Assembly (NCBI GenBank): GCA_963920635.1
Contig: OY987299.1
Location: forward strand, 127,717,373 to 127,781,372
Length of the DNA: 64,000 nucleotides
Origin: Pseudeuparius sepicola
Taxonomy: Eukaryota > Arthropoda > Insecta > Coleoptera > Anthribidae
Direction of reading: 5' to 3'
Shown here: in pieces, positions 11,913 through 23,700 of the stretch
How positions within the stretch are numbered: the stretch's first letter is position 1
Layout: every line of letters begins with the position of its first letter
Notes under the pieces: generated by a model
What the model was told of the DNA's origin: nothing
Databases searched by the model: none
Seen by the model: only the letters and a program-made list of their open reading frames with translations
Made by a program: the position numbers and the translations under genes

Positions 11913-12703
11913 AGGAGAACTGATAAGGTGAGAGAGTATTTTCAGTTAACTTGAATGAAGATGGTCTTGGAAATATCAGCTTTATGTACCCCAAAATTTC
12001 AGGTAAAGTAATCTTAAAGAGATGAAAAATGTAATGTCAAGAATCTATCCAAGAGCCTTACAGATATCGTTTCGGGGAACCTTTTAGGTAAAACAAAAAA
12101 GCTTTTGTTAGGTGTGTATGCTTTATGGTAGTGAATATTTTCCAAATTATAATTTTCTGTGACTTACCTACTTTGTTATGTAGATGTAGATTGCACATGA
12201 TGATTCAGCAAAAATATGCTTCAGCACCCAAATATTACCAGAATCGTAAAAAAAACACCCTGAGAATAAGGTACTGAGAAATATTAATGCATTCCACAAA
12301 ACATTTCACACTAACAATGAACAGAGCAGACCTGAATTTCAAGATTATTAGAATAAAACTAAACGTATATATTTGAACAAGCACTGCATATTTTGTTATC
12401 ACAGCGGAAGTATTGATATGAAACCCGGGTTTTGTTTTTCTAGAGCTTCGGACGGTCGACGAAACGAGAATTTTATTTAAGACAAAATCGGGCAACGGGG
12501 AAAAATAAAAACATTACTCATACATCTATTAAAAATTCACACTAAAATTATAATTAGTCATACCGTTCGCGGGGAACGCTGGGCCCCGATCGGATATCTT
12601 CGGACATCCTCGAGTCCATCTCGAAATATGATTGACATCTCAAGGAGGTGGAGTGGTGGGGGAAGCCTCAAGAGTGCCTTTGTTATGAGATCACACCCGC
12701 CTG
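11913..12703. other. Core of the element, upstream of the polymerase
   Basis: About 790 bases of unique core. An 86-codon minus-strand frame at 12235-12495 has no recognisable features and is not called. The last 150 bases are GC-rich and hold a motif shared with the termini (see 12590-12625). Confidence 0.5.
12590..12625 (+). promoter_or_regulatory. Terminus-like box upstream of the polymerase gene
   Basis: It contains TCGGATATCTTCGGACATCC about 85-115 bases before the polymerase start codon. Nearly the same string, TCGGATATCTTCGGACACTC, lies about 190 bases inside the right end (near 23751), and its reverse complement lies near 7437 in the left arm. A shared factor-binding or promoter role is inferred only from this repetition. 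Confidence 0.4.
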
Positions 12704-15700
12704 ATGCGTCATTATATCGTTAGATACCTGATTAGTTCACATCTACTTACGATGCAGCTTAAAGATAATTTGAAATATTTATATTTTAATATATCTAGTA
12801 TATTGAGTGCTATTCAAGTGCTATTTAACAACGACACTGCTGAAAATGGACTTCGCCAATGTACCAGGGCGGTTCGACATTTAAAGAATCAACTAAAAAC
12901 TACAAAAACTATGGGTGAAAAACAGAAGCTTTTATCAACACTAGCCAACGTGAAAACGCTTCGAAGTCAAATAAAACATCAACAAAAACTTGGGCTAGGA
13001 TTAAAAAGAAGAAAGGAAACAGCAAGCAATCGTGTGAGTTGGAATGATTCGGAGACAGCTTTTAATAGTCGCATCCGTACTGGAATAATATCTAACCTAA
13101 AACACATAGAACCTAGCGATTTCCTCAGTGACTGCTTTATGTTGTTCAAACGACGTGTTACCAACATTTTGAAAAAAGAGGAGGCTGTTAAAATTAATTC
13201 AGTATTTGCTGGAGAATTTGAAGCTACGAAGGCAGATAAGGTTGAGAGAGAAATTAAATATTTCACAACATCCAACGCCCCAATCTATAGAGATACCGAT
13301 TTAAACCAATGGTTTACTAAGAGGATAACCGAACCAATTTTGACGGAACTGGAGGAATTCCAGGAACGGGATTCTGGTTGGACTCTAACAAAAATAATAC
13401 ATTTGGGGATAAATATCAACAAATTTTTACCACAACTAGGATCATCGTACATAGAGTTGCCTGCACCAATTAAAAGAAAAGAAGCATGCGTCAACATCAA
13501 GAATGACGACACCCTTTGCTTTGCGTGGGCTTTGGTCTCGTTTTTGCAACCTGCTGATATTCACAGTGATAGAACTACCTCATATCCACACCCATCAACG
13601 GTTTTGAATTTGGAAGGATTGAGCTTTCCTATGACCATTAAACAGATACACAAATTTGAAAACCAAAACATGATATCTGTTAACGTTTACCTTCTCAAGA
13701 AGAGTAATAGTAAGTTCAAAACATACCCCACATACCTCACAAAAAATAAAAAGGAGAAACACGTCAACCTCCTTATGATACAAAATCATTATTTTGATGA
13801 AGAGGCTGATGATGGACAAGATCAAACCCCTATCCATTACCACTATTGCTGGATCAAGGACCTTTCCCGCTTGCTGTCTCCCCAGCTTAGCAGGCATCAT
13901 GGGAAAAAATGGTTTTGCGATAGATGCTTCCATTACTTTTATTCTGAGGAAAAGCTGCGCCAACACTATGAAGAGTGCAAGCATCAAAATGATTGTAAAG
14001 TGAGGTTGCCAACAGGTGATGATAAATTTATCCGCTTTAAGAATTTTAAAAATAAGAAGGCTGTACCATTTGTGGTATACGCCGATCTAGAAAGTATACT
14101 ACATCCGATTGATTCAGGCAATAAATATCAAGAACATGTACCAGCAGCTATTGGATATTATGTAAAGTGTTCATATGACCCCTCTTTATCATTTTATCGA
14201 TCTCATCGTGGCGAAGATTGTACATCTTGGTTTGCTCAACAAATAAATGAACTAGCCGAGAATGTGGAAACCGTTTTTCTCTGTCCCTATGATATGGAGT
14301 TAACACCTGAACAACAAGCTAATTTTGATAATGCCACACACTGTCATATTTGTGAAAAGGCATTTAAACCCAACGACATTAAGGTTAGAGATCATTTTCA
14401 TTTAGTACCAGAAAATAATTATAGAGGTGCTGCACATAACAATTGCAACATTAATTATAAAGATGGAGTCATAATACCTGTAGTATTTCATAATCTAAGC
14501 GGCTACGACGCGCATTTTATTTTAAAAAATATTGCTAACGACATGCCCGGCCGTATTGATTTATTACCGATTACAAAAGAAAAATATATATCGTTTACGA
14601 AACATATTAATCAAAATTTAATTAAATTTAGGTTTATTGATTCATTTCGATTTATGGCAGGAAGCTTGCATTCCCTAGCCTCGTATATGACAGAATTCTC
14701 CAATTTAAAATCAGAGTTTACAAATCTGAATATTGAGCAGTTTAATTTGTTAACTAAAAAGGGTGTTTATCCATATGATTTTATGGATAATTTTCACAAA
14801 TTTAATTTTGAATCGTTGCCGGACAAAAAACATTTCTACAATAAGTTAGAAGATAAAAATATTTCTAGGAAACAGTACGAACACGCCCAGTTAGTTTGGG
14901 AGAAATTTAATATTAAAAATTTAGGGGAATATACAGATTTATACATGAAAAGCGACATTTTACTTCTAACTGATGTGTTTGAACAATTTCGAAAAAGTTG
15001 TCTCAAAACATATGGACTAGACCCCGCCCACTATTATACACTTCCCGGGTACACCTGGGATTGTATGCTCTACAAAACCCGTCAGACTCTAGAGCTCCTC
15101 ATGGATATTGATATGGTTAGTTTTGTAGAGCGAGGCGTTAGAGGTGGCTTAAGCCAGTGCTCAAAACGAAAAAGTGTGGCTAATAATAAGTATGTACCAA
15201 ATTTTGATTCTAGTAAACCATCAAAATATCTAATGTATTTTGACATTAATAATCAATATGGATGGGCTATGAGCCAGTTTTTGCCATATGGGGGTTTTAA
15301 ATGGTCAGATTCAAATATTGACGTCACCACTATACCTGACGACTCGTCCAAGAGATACATGCTTGAGGTAGATTTGGAATACCCGGAATCATTACATGAT
15401 CTCTACAAAGATTTACCATTCTGTCCAGAGCACAGAAAACCGGGGGAGTCATTAGCATCTAGAAATATAAAAAATGTAAAACTATTAGCCACACTTCACA
15501 ATAAAGAAAAATATATCATACATTACCGCGCCATGAAGCAAGCTCTAGCTCATGGTTTAGTTTTAAAAAAAATTCATCGCGTTCTACAATTTAATCAGTC
15601 TCCATGGTTAAAATCTTATATTGATTTGAACACTAAGTTAAGGAAAGCTGCTGCTAACGAATTTGAAAAAAATCTTTTCAAACTCATGAATAATGCTGTG

Positions 15701-16603
15701 TTTGGTAAAACAATGGAAAATATACGTAAACACTCAATCGTTAAACTGATAACTAAATGGGACGGTCGATATGGGGCTGAAGCACTTATCAGCAAACCAG
15801 AATTCAAAGCAGCTGTCATATTTGGGGAAAATTTGGTCGCTGTTGAAATGAAAAAGAGTGAGCTTTATTTTAGCAAACCAATATATGTGGGGATGTCAAT
15901 ATTAGATCTGGCTAAAACCACAATTTATAATTTCCACTATGGATATATGGTTCCAGAGTTCCATGAAAAGTGCTCAATTCTGTATACAGATACCGATTCG
16001 CTCATTTATGAAATCTGTGAGAAAGATATTTATGAGATAATTCGTAGAGATTGTTATAAATATTTTGATACCTCAGATTATAGAGAGAACAATGTTTTTG
16101 ACATTCCACAAGTAAACAAAAAAGTTCTTGGATTTATGAAGGACGAAAATGGCGGTATCCCTATACAAATTTTTGCCAGTCTCAGATCTAAAATTTATGC
16201 AGTTAAGTTGGTTGTTGGTGAAAAAGATTTAGAAGTTAGGCGGAAAAAACTTGAGGAGGATGGGTATGACGATGAAGAGATTAGGGTGGCATTATTAAAT
16301 ATTGGTTTTACAAAGAAAATTAAGGGTGTGAAAAGGAGCGTAATTACCAATAAAATTACTCTAGAACATTATTTAGAATGTTTAGATAATTTAAGCATAA
16401 AACATATTAATCAAAATTTAATAAAATCAGAAAGACATGCTGTTTATTCATTAGAGCAAAATAAAGTTGCTCTAAGTCCGCACGATGATAAACGAGTTCT
16501 GATTGAGGGGTCATATAATACTCTACCCTGGGGTCATTATTCTACGAAGAAGCGCTCTATTGATGAAAACACAACGTCTCCGAAGAAATTTAAAGAATTA
16601 TAA
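12704..16603 (+). CDS. Protein-primed family-B DNA polymerase (Polinton type)
   Basis: Intact 1299-aa frame; an internal Met at codon 17 (12752) is an alternative start. It would copy the element's DNA, with protein priming inferred from family membership. All expected motifs are present: 3'-5' exonuclease ExoI YADLES (D461, E463), ExoII HNLSGYDAHF (D602), ExoIII YMKSD (Y747, D751); polymerase motif A DINNQYGWA (D847), motif B KLMNNAVFG (K993), motif C YTDTDS (D1096, D1098). Before the exonuclease there is a C2H2-like finger (C405, C408, H421, C425 or H427). Between ExoI and ExoII is an endonuclease-VII/HNH-like treble clef with CHIC (547-550), RDHFH (562-566) and RGAAHNNCN. The N-terminal 400 residues hold a conserved-looking NDDTLCFAWA (C272) and HYCWIKDL (H380). 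It is the only clear gene of the element. Confidence 0.93.
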   Translation: MRHYIVRYLISSHLLTMQLKDNLKYLYFNISSILSAIQVLFNNDTAENGLRQCTRAVRHLKNQLKTTKTMGEKQKLLSTLANVKTLRSQIKHQQKLGLGLKRRKETASNRVSWNDSETAFNSRIRTGIISNLKHIEPSDFLSDCFMLFKRRVTNILKKEEAVKINSVFAGEFEATKADKVEREIKYFTTSNAPIYRDTDLNQWFTKRITEPILTELEEFQERDSGWTLTKIIHLGININKFLPQLGSSYIELPAPIKRKEACVNIKNDDTLCFAWALVSFLQPADIHSDRTTSYPHPSTVLNLEGLSFPMTIKQIHKFENQNMISVNVYLLKKSNSKFKTYPTYLTKNKKEKHVNLLMIQNHYFDEEADDGQDQTPIHYHYCWIKDLSRLLSPQLSRHHGKKWFCDRCFHYFYSEEKLRQHYEECKHQNDCKVRLPTGDDKFIRFKNFKNKKAVPFVVYADLESILHPIDSGNKYQEHVPAAIGYYVKCSYDPSLSFYRSHRGEDCTSWFAQQINELAENVETVFLCPYDMELTPEQQANFDNATHCHICEKAFKPNDIKVRDHFHLVPENNYRGAAHNNCNINYKDGVIIPVVFHNLSGYDAHFILKNIANDMPGRIDLLPITKEKYISFTKHINQNLIKFRFIDSFRFMAGSLHSLASYMTEFSNLKSEFTNLNIEQFNLLTKKGVYPYDFMDNFHKFNFESLPDKKHFYNKLEDKNISRKQYEHAQLVWEKFNIKNLGEYTDLYMKSDILLLTDVFEQFRKSCLKTYGLDPAHYYTLPGYTWDCMLYKTRQTLELLMDIDMVSFVERGVRGGLSQCSKRKSVANNKYVPNFDSSKPSKYLMYFDINNQYGWAMSQFLPYGGFKWSDSNIDVTTIPDDSSKRYMLEVDLEYPESLHDLYKDLPFCPEHRKPGESLASRNIKNVKLLATLHNKEKYIIHYRAMKQALAHGLVLKKIHRVLQFNQSPWLKSYIDLNTKLRKAAANEFEKNLFKLMNNAVFGKTMENIRKHSIVKLITKWDGRYGAEALISKPEFKAAVIFGENLVAVEMKKSELYFSKPIYVGMSILDLAKTTIYNFHYGYMVPEFHEKCSILYTDTDSLIYEICEKDIYEIIRRDCYKYFDTSDYRENNVFDIPQVNKKVLGFMKDENGGIPIQIFASLRSKIYAVKLVVGEKDLEVRRKKLEEDGYDDEEIRVALLNIGFTKKIKGVKRSVITNKITLEHYLECLDNLSIKHINQNLIKSERHAVYSLEQNKVALSPHDDKRVLIEGSYNTLPWGHYSTKKRSIDENTTSPKKFKEL

Positions 16604-16670
16604 TTTTTTATATAAAAATAGTAGGCGGGGGGATAGCTTCATTCGCAAAATATCCGCTGAGCCGTCAATA

Positions 16671-17136
16671 TGCCTAAGGAGTGCGATTGGGGTAGACCCT
16701 GTAGTTGTAGGGACTGCACCCCGAATTGAAAGAAATGTGTGAAATGTGTGGGGAAGATAAGGCATACAATGTTGGATCTCACTATGCAAGGGATAGAAAA
16801 TGCATATCATACTATAATTTTATATCATGCTGCTATAAATGTTATCAACTTTACCATGGAATCAGAGAGACGGCGCGGTTTCGTGAAATGAATAATCAGG
16901 TGATGGGGCTGCCAGAAATTTTAGAGACAGATAATCTACAAACAATTCTCAAGAAATTTTTTATTTTACAAATTGCAAATATTGAAGATTTCCGTAAAAT
17001 TACTGAAGATCCCCTCTTGGTGAAAATATGTGTAACTCTTCGCAGCAATAAACTGCGTTATGCTAGATATTTCCCAACAATGTGTTTTATCCAAAGAAGA
17101 GGATCCACTCCGCTGGTTCGAGAACAATCTACTTGA
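16671..17136 (+). CDS. Small Cys-rich putative zinc-binding protein, possibly frameshifted
   Basis: A 136-codon frame (start at 16726) follows the polymerase by about 120 bases on the same strand. It begins CEMCGEDKAYNVGSHYARD, continues with KCISYYNFISCCYKCYQLYH, and is then not Cys-rich. In another phase directly upstream, an ATG at 16671 opens MPKECDWGRPCSCRDCTPN and ends at a TGA. Together the two would give ten or more closely spaced Cys, so a one-base shift or a short intron may separate parts of one gene. No homologue is recognised. The position suggests an accessory protein of the element. Confidence 0.45.
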
Positions 17137-17731
17137 TTAGGCTGTCCAAGAACTAGATGCATACAAAAACCCTGCTATACAAACTATGTCGTTAGAATGT
17201 GTTGTTATATAGAATTTAAGACTAAAAATTGTATACCATAAATTAATAAATAAAAATTATATATTTTTAATAAAATTGTTTTTGATTAACATTATTACCA
17301 AGAAAAAGTTAAATTCAAATATATGGCAAGGTACAAACTTTCAGACAGACACGTTCTGACAGATACGTTTTGACAGTTACGTTTTGACAGGTACATTTTG
17401 ACAGTTACGTCACGTTTTGACAGTTACGTGACATTTGACGTTTACATGACATTTTTGACAGTTACGTTTTGACAGTTACGCACCGTTTTCACGGTATCCT
17501 TTGAAGGATTCGGCTCCGGGGGCCTTTCAGGCTACCTCTTAGTGTGAGAATTTTTTAGGCTTGTAAAAAAAAGTTAAAAAATATTAAATGGTAAAGTAAG
17601 GGAAAGGTCTGAAAATAAAACAATAAAGATATTTAAACATATATAAGGCCCCCGGACCCGCTACCTGACAGGCGTCCCTCGTGATGCAAGCGCATCCACA
17701 GATAAACCTTTTGGATGCTTAAGGTGGACCG
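17137..17731. other. Core of the element, 3' of the genes, with a short tandem array
   Basis: AATAAA-type polyadenylation words occur near 17243-17250. From about 17340 to 17485 there is an array of GACAGTTACGTTTT-like units, about 15 bases each and degenerate. A GC-rich TIR-type module follows at 17645-17705 just outside the right arm. No gene is seen. Confidence 0.55.
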
Positions 17732-20700
17732 CAACCCTCTTGTGGGCTTCCTAGGAATTTTTTACACATTCATGCAAGTACCCCTCAACTTGACCCAACG
17801 CAAGCTTATTGAACCTAATTTACCTTTTAAGATTACCCGAATTCTTTGCCTTTAAGGCCCCCGGATCCGCCCCCTTAAACGCTACCCTCGAGGTGCGAGC
17901 GCCTGCGCAGATAACGTTTTGCGCCCATTATCCGTTTTGGCTTGGCTGTTTATTCTGAACTAAAATTTTAAAAATAGAATCTCTACTCGTTGGCTAGCTA
18001 CCTTTCAGTTTTATGAGCATTATACAGGGTGGTCCAATTAAAATGGAAGCACCTCCGTAAAATTTTTGAGCAAAATAGAAATTTTAAATCATCTGGCGAG
18101 TGTGTCATGGAATCCCCTAAAACCAGTTGTATGGAGAGTATTTGTTCTTAGTTCTACAGTGTCGTAGGACTAAATTATTAAGGGTCTAAGTGGCTAACCA
18201 ACGATTTTTCGATCCACTCTATGCATATTTTTCTTTGTACACCGCATGCGCGAATTGAATCATGGATAGACGTATAGAGGAAGCCCTCGTCCAATAAAGG
18301 TAAAAACGCATTAAATAGCGTTTGTTATTTTTTAAAAATATTTTTCTGTCGCCTAATATTTACTCCTATTAATATAATGTAATGTGTGATTTCATACCAC
18401 CCACATCCGCAAGCGGAAAGCTGATATTGAGCGTTCCAGAAGTCGTTGTAAAAAAATTATATTTTTACCTATATATTATCGATGGTAGAGGCCGTTGGGT
18501 TAACTGTTCTGAATAGCGGATTGCCATTTCCAACGATGAGATGAGTACAACGAGTGGTCACATGACTTTTTGGTTCATACTACCCCCCATCCCTTAAATG
18601 TTGCGGTTGGTATGACTGACGTTAATATTCACCCCTCTTTGACGCCCTATGATCTGAGTATGATACGATGATTGATAACATCATGGGGTCACACCCAAAA
18701 ATTTTTTGTTTGTATTTATGAATAAACTTTCGTTCGCTCTGTTGCGTGACGCCACATGTTACATTACTTTTGTTCACTCTGTAGAGCTAAAGATAGCTCT
18801 ACATATATTTTATGTTATAATTAACATTTTTTCCACGACGGTCTCAAGACATTTCAAAGTTCCTTTAAGGCTCCCGGAACCGCCACCTGAAACGTACCCA
18901 GGTGCAAGCGCCTGCGCAGATAACGTTTTGCACCCATTCTTACCTGAAGATACCTTTTGGATTTATGTCATGATATTCGCCTTTTGGATACCTGTTTATC
19001 TGAACTAAAATTCTAAAAATAGAACCACCGTAACCTGGTGACAGCCGACGCTTGTGTTTCTGCTGCATTGATATAAAATATTCTAAGCCATCTTAATCGA
19101 AATTAAGGCATAATTAGGGGTTTTTAACATTGGATCCTTTTTCCTGACGAAGAGACGTTTAGAACGAGATGTCACAAGACCATTTTGTCCTCTACCCCCC
19201 ACCCCTTTAATGTTACCCGAAAATTTAAATCTTGATTACCTACCTTTACCTCCTGAAAGGCTTGTTGGAATTTTTAGTTAACTGGAGCCTGATCCTCTTA
19301 GGACGCGCCGTGGAGATATCTGGAAGATGACATTGCTACATGTCGGATGAATTCGAACCTTTAAGGCCCAACGATATATTTTTATTTATCCTTTACGGCC
19401 CCCGGATCCGCCCCCTGGAACGTTGCCTGACAGGTGCCCCTCGAGGTGCAAGCGCCTGCGCAGGCTTTCTCGGTTTTCCACGTGATTGATCATGTCTGAA
19501 TATTTTTTTATCTTGTTTAACGGCAACCTGTCGGATACCTGATTATTATCAACTGAACATTTTAAGATTATTATATTTTCAATATCACCTTACATTTACC
19601 TGAAAGGCTACCCTGTATCTAAGTTTTTCTCTCTCCCAATATAAAATACCTAAGTACCACCCTGGTCTAACTTTTATTCACCCTGTATTTTTTTTTCACT
19701 CTTAATCTTACATTTTTTCTCTCACCCTGTATATTTACATACCATTTGTTTGCTCTGTATTTTTCTCTCACCAAGCCTGACCTAACTACCACCCTGTATT
19801 TTCCCTCTTAATCTTACATTTTTCTTACATTTCTCTCTCACCCTGTATATATTTTTCTCTTAATCTTACATTTTTCCTATATTTTTCTCTCACCCTGTAT
19901 TTATTTTTCTCTCTTAATCTTACATTTTTCTTATATTTCTCTCTCATCATATTTAACCTAACTTATGTTCACTCTATATATTTTTCTCTTCATATTTGTT
20001 CACTCTATATTTTTCTCTCGTCATAACCTAACTTTAGTTCACTCTCTATTTTTCTCTTAATCTTAAATTTTTCTTATATTTTTTCTCACCATCTCTGACA
20101 TAACTACCACCCTGTATTTTCCCTCTTAATCTTACATTTTTCTTATATTTCTCTCTCACCATATTTAACCTAACTTTTGTTCACTCTATATTTTTCTTAA
20201 CCTAACTTTTGGTCACCCTGTATATTTTTTCTCTTAATCTTATATTTTTTCTTTAATTTTTTCTCACCAACCCTGACCCAACTACCACCCTGTATTTGTT
20301 CTCTTAATCACGCATTTTTCTTATATTTTAAGACATTTCCAAGAAATGAGATTTTGCGCTCGAATTTTGTCGCTGGGTATAATTCTAAAAATAGAACCGT
20401 CGCGATAACTGAACGCTTCCGCTTTCGGAATACGGGTTTTCCACATTAGATTTTTACTAGCTTTAAATCTAACTCTTCCTATAAGGCTCCCGGAGCCGCC
20501 CCCTTTAACGCTACCTGACAGGCGTCCCTCGAGGTGCAAGCGCCTGCGCAGATAACGTTTTGAAATGAAGTTCCGACGAGTCTCCGAAGGTTCTATTACG
20601 TCATACCTGTCAGATACCTGATCTTACCTGAATATTTTTCATTTACCTGGATATTCTCAACGGAACATTTTAAGATTATTATATTTATATTTCAAGAAAA

Positions 20701-23700
20701 TATTTACCTGAAGGGTTACCTAAATGACATCTCGGAATTTCCCGGAATTTCTATTTTCACACGATTGACTGCGCTCTTATTTATAGCCTACCATATTTTT
20801 TAATTTATCAATTATCAGCAGGCCTGACAGGCCCCCTTTAACGCCACCTGACAAGTCCCTTCTTAGGATGCTAGCGCTTGCGCAGATGTCAAGAGATTTT
20901 CTAAGATTTTTCCAAATAGCATTTTTTAGTCAACAAATCCGTTCTAAATATGTCCGATTTCACCCTATTTACCCATTAAGGTTCCCGAAAGGCGAAATTC
21001 TATATGTTTTTCTCTCTTAATCTCACATTTTTCTTATATTTCTCTCACCCTATATAGACGCAGCCTGACAGGCCCCCTTTAACGCTACCTGAAATTCTAT
21101 ATATTTTTCTCTTACATTTTTCCTTGTATTTCTCTCTCACCCTGTATATATTTGTCACTCTTACATTTTTCTTATATTCCTCTCTGACCCTATATAGACG
21201 CAGCCTGACAGGCAGCCTTTAACGCTACCTGACAAGTCGCTTCTTAGGATGCTAGCGCTTGCGCAGATGTCAAGAGATTTTCTAAGATTTTTTCCAAGTA
21301 CCATTTTCAACAAATCCGTTCTAAATATGTCCGATTTCACCCTATTTACCCATTAAGGTTCCCGAAAGGCGAAATTCTATATGTTTTTCTCTCTTAATCT
21401 CACATTTTTCTTATATTTCTCTCACCCTATATAGACGCAGCCTGACAGGCCCCCTTTAACGCTACCTGAAATTCTATATATTTTTCTCTTACATTTTTCC
21501 TTATATTTCTCTCTCACCCTGTATATATTTTACTATCTCACGTTTTTCTTATATTTCTCTCACCCTATATAGACGCAGCCTGACAGGCCCCCTTTAACGC
21601 TACCTGAAATTCTATATATTTTTCTCTTACATTTTTCCTTATATTTCTCTCTCACCCTGTATACAGGGTGTTCCTTAATAACATGCTAATACTTAAGGGG
21701 GTTATTCTTGGGCCCATTTTAAGAAAAAAACTTCATATGAACGTATGTCGTAAACGTCCTAACTTTTGAGATACAGGGCGTTAAAGTGCATTTTTTTTTA
21801 ATTGAATTTTGGCTACATCTCCCGAAATAATCAAGCTGCTGAACTGAAATTTGGCACTGCTACGTTTTTGGGGATGGAGAATAAGCTGAAAATGTGAAAT
21901 TTCACCGTATCTCACTGAGGGCGCCACTTGCGCTGTTTTTTGATCACGCTTTTACGCGTAACTTTTTTGAGGTTATCTTTTTGGTCCTGCAGGTCCATCA
22001 TTTTAGTGCCTCTTTTCATTCTGCAAGAAAAAGGTACTCTTGTTTCATAACGATTAAATCAACCGTTTGCGTTGAAATTACCAAAACGTGCCCCAAAACA
22101 CCTGTTGATTCCAATATTCGAAACATAAAATTTTTACCTACCACCTTCAAGTGTTACAGATCAACTGTACCATTTAAACTGAGAAAAAAATCCCTATGAA
22201 CAACGTACCAAAAATTATTCACTTTCAAAATGGAAAGGATTGAATTTGACAAAATTTGGACACTCTATTTCAAGAAAATCAATGATGTTTTGACCAATGC
22301 CCATTTGGCATTTTTTTCATCATTTTGAATGTACAGTTGATCTGTAACATTTGAAAGCAGTAGGTGATAATTTTATGTTTCGAATATTGGAATCAACAGG
22401 TGTTTTGGGGCACGTTTTGGTAATTTCAACGCAAACGGTTGATTTAATCGTTATGAAACAAGAGTACCTTTTTCTTGCAGAATGAAAAGAGGCACTAAAA
22501 TGATGGACCTGCAGGACCAAAAAGATAACCTCAAAAAAGTTACGCGTAAAAGCGTGATCCAAAACCAGCGCAAGTGGCGCCCTCTGTGAGATACGGTGAA
22601 ATTGACATTTTCAGCTTATTTTCCATCCCCAAAAACATAGCAGTGCCAAATTTCAGTTCAGCAATTTGATTATTTCGGGAGATGTAGCCAAAATTCAATT
22701 TAAAAAAATTAACTTTAACGCCCTGTATCTCAAAAGTTAGGACGTTTACGACTTACGTTCATATGAAGTTTTTTTCTTAAAATGGGCCCAAGAATAACCC
22801 CCTTAAGTATTAGCATGTTATTAAGGAACACCCTGTATATTTGTCTCTCTTACATTTTTCTTATATTTCTCTCACCCTGTATATATTTGTCACTCTTACA
22901 TTTTTCTTATATTCCTCTCTCACCCTATATAGACGCAGCCTGACAGGCAGCCTTTAACGCTACCTGACAAGTCCCTTCTTAGGATGCTAGCGCCTGCGCA
23001 GATGTCAAGAGATTTTCTAAGATTTTTTCCAAATAGCATTTTCAACAAATCCGTTCTAAATATGTCCGATTTCACCCTATTTACCCATTAAGGTTCCCGA
23101 AAGGCGAAATTCTATATATTTTTCTTATATTTCTCTCTCACCCTGTATATATTTTACTCTCTTAATCTCACCCTATATAGACGCAGCCTGACAGGCCCCC
23201 TTTAACGCTACCTGAAATTCTATATATTTTCCTCTTACATTTTTCTTATATTCCACTCTCACCCTGTATATATTTATCACTCTTACATTTTTCTTATATT
23301 CCTCTCTCACCCTGTATATATTTACCAAATTTTATTTGTATTTTTCTCATATTTAACCTAACTTCACTCTATTCTCTCTCACATTTTTTCTTCTATTTTA
23401 AGACATTTCCAAGAAATGGAATTTGCGCTCGATTTTGATTAGTTCACTCGACATAATATTCTAAAAATAGAACCGCTGATAACTGAACGCTTCCGCTATC
23501 GGAATACGGGTTTTCCACATTACATTTTTATTAGCTTTAAATCTAACTCTCCCTCTCAGGCCCCCGGATCCGCAGCCTGACAGGCTCCCTTTGACGCTCC
23601 CTGACAGGTGCCCTCTTAGGGTGCAAGCGCGCGTGCGCCCAAACGGATGACCGAGGTACACTTTCGCTCCAATAACCACGCCCGACGCGGATGGCGGGAA

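Noticed and set aside
12235..12495. 86-codon minus-strand frame in the element core
   Set aside because: No recognisable motif, AT-rich hydrophobic translation and opposite strand to the polymerase; probably chance.
21894..22199. 101-codon frame in the foldback element, and its minus-strand twin at 22320-22562
   Set aside because: The two are the mirrored arms of one inverted repeat; no domain.
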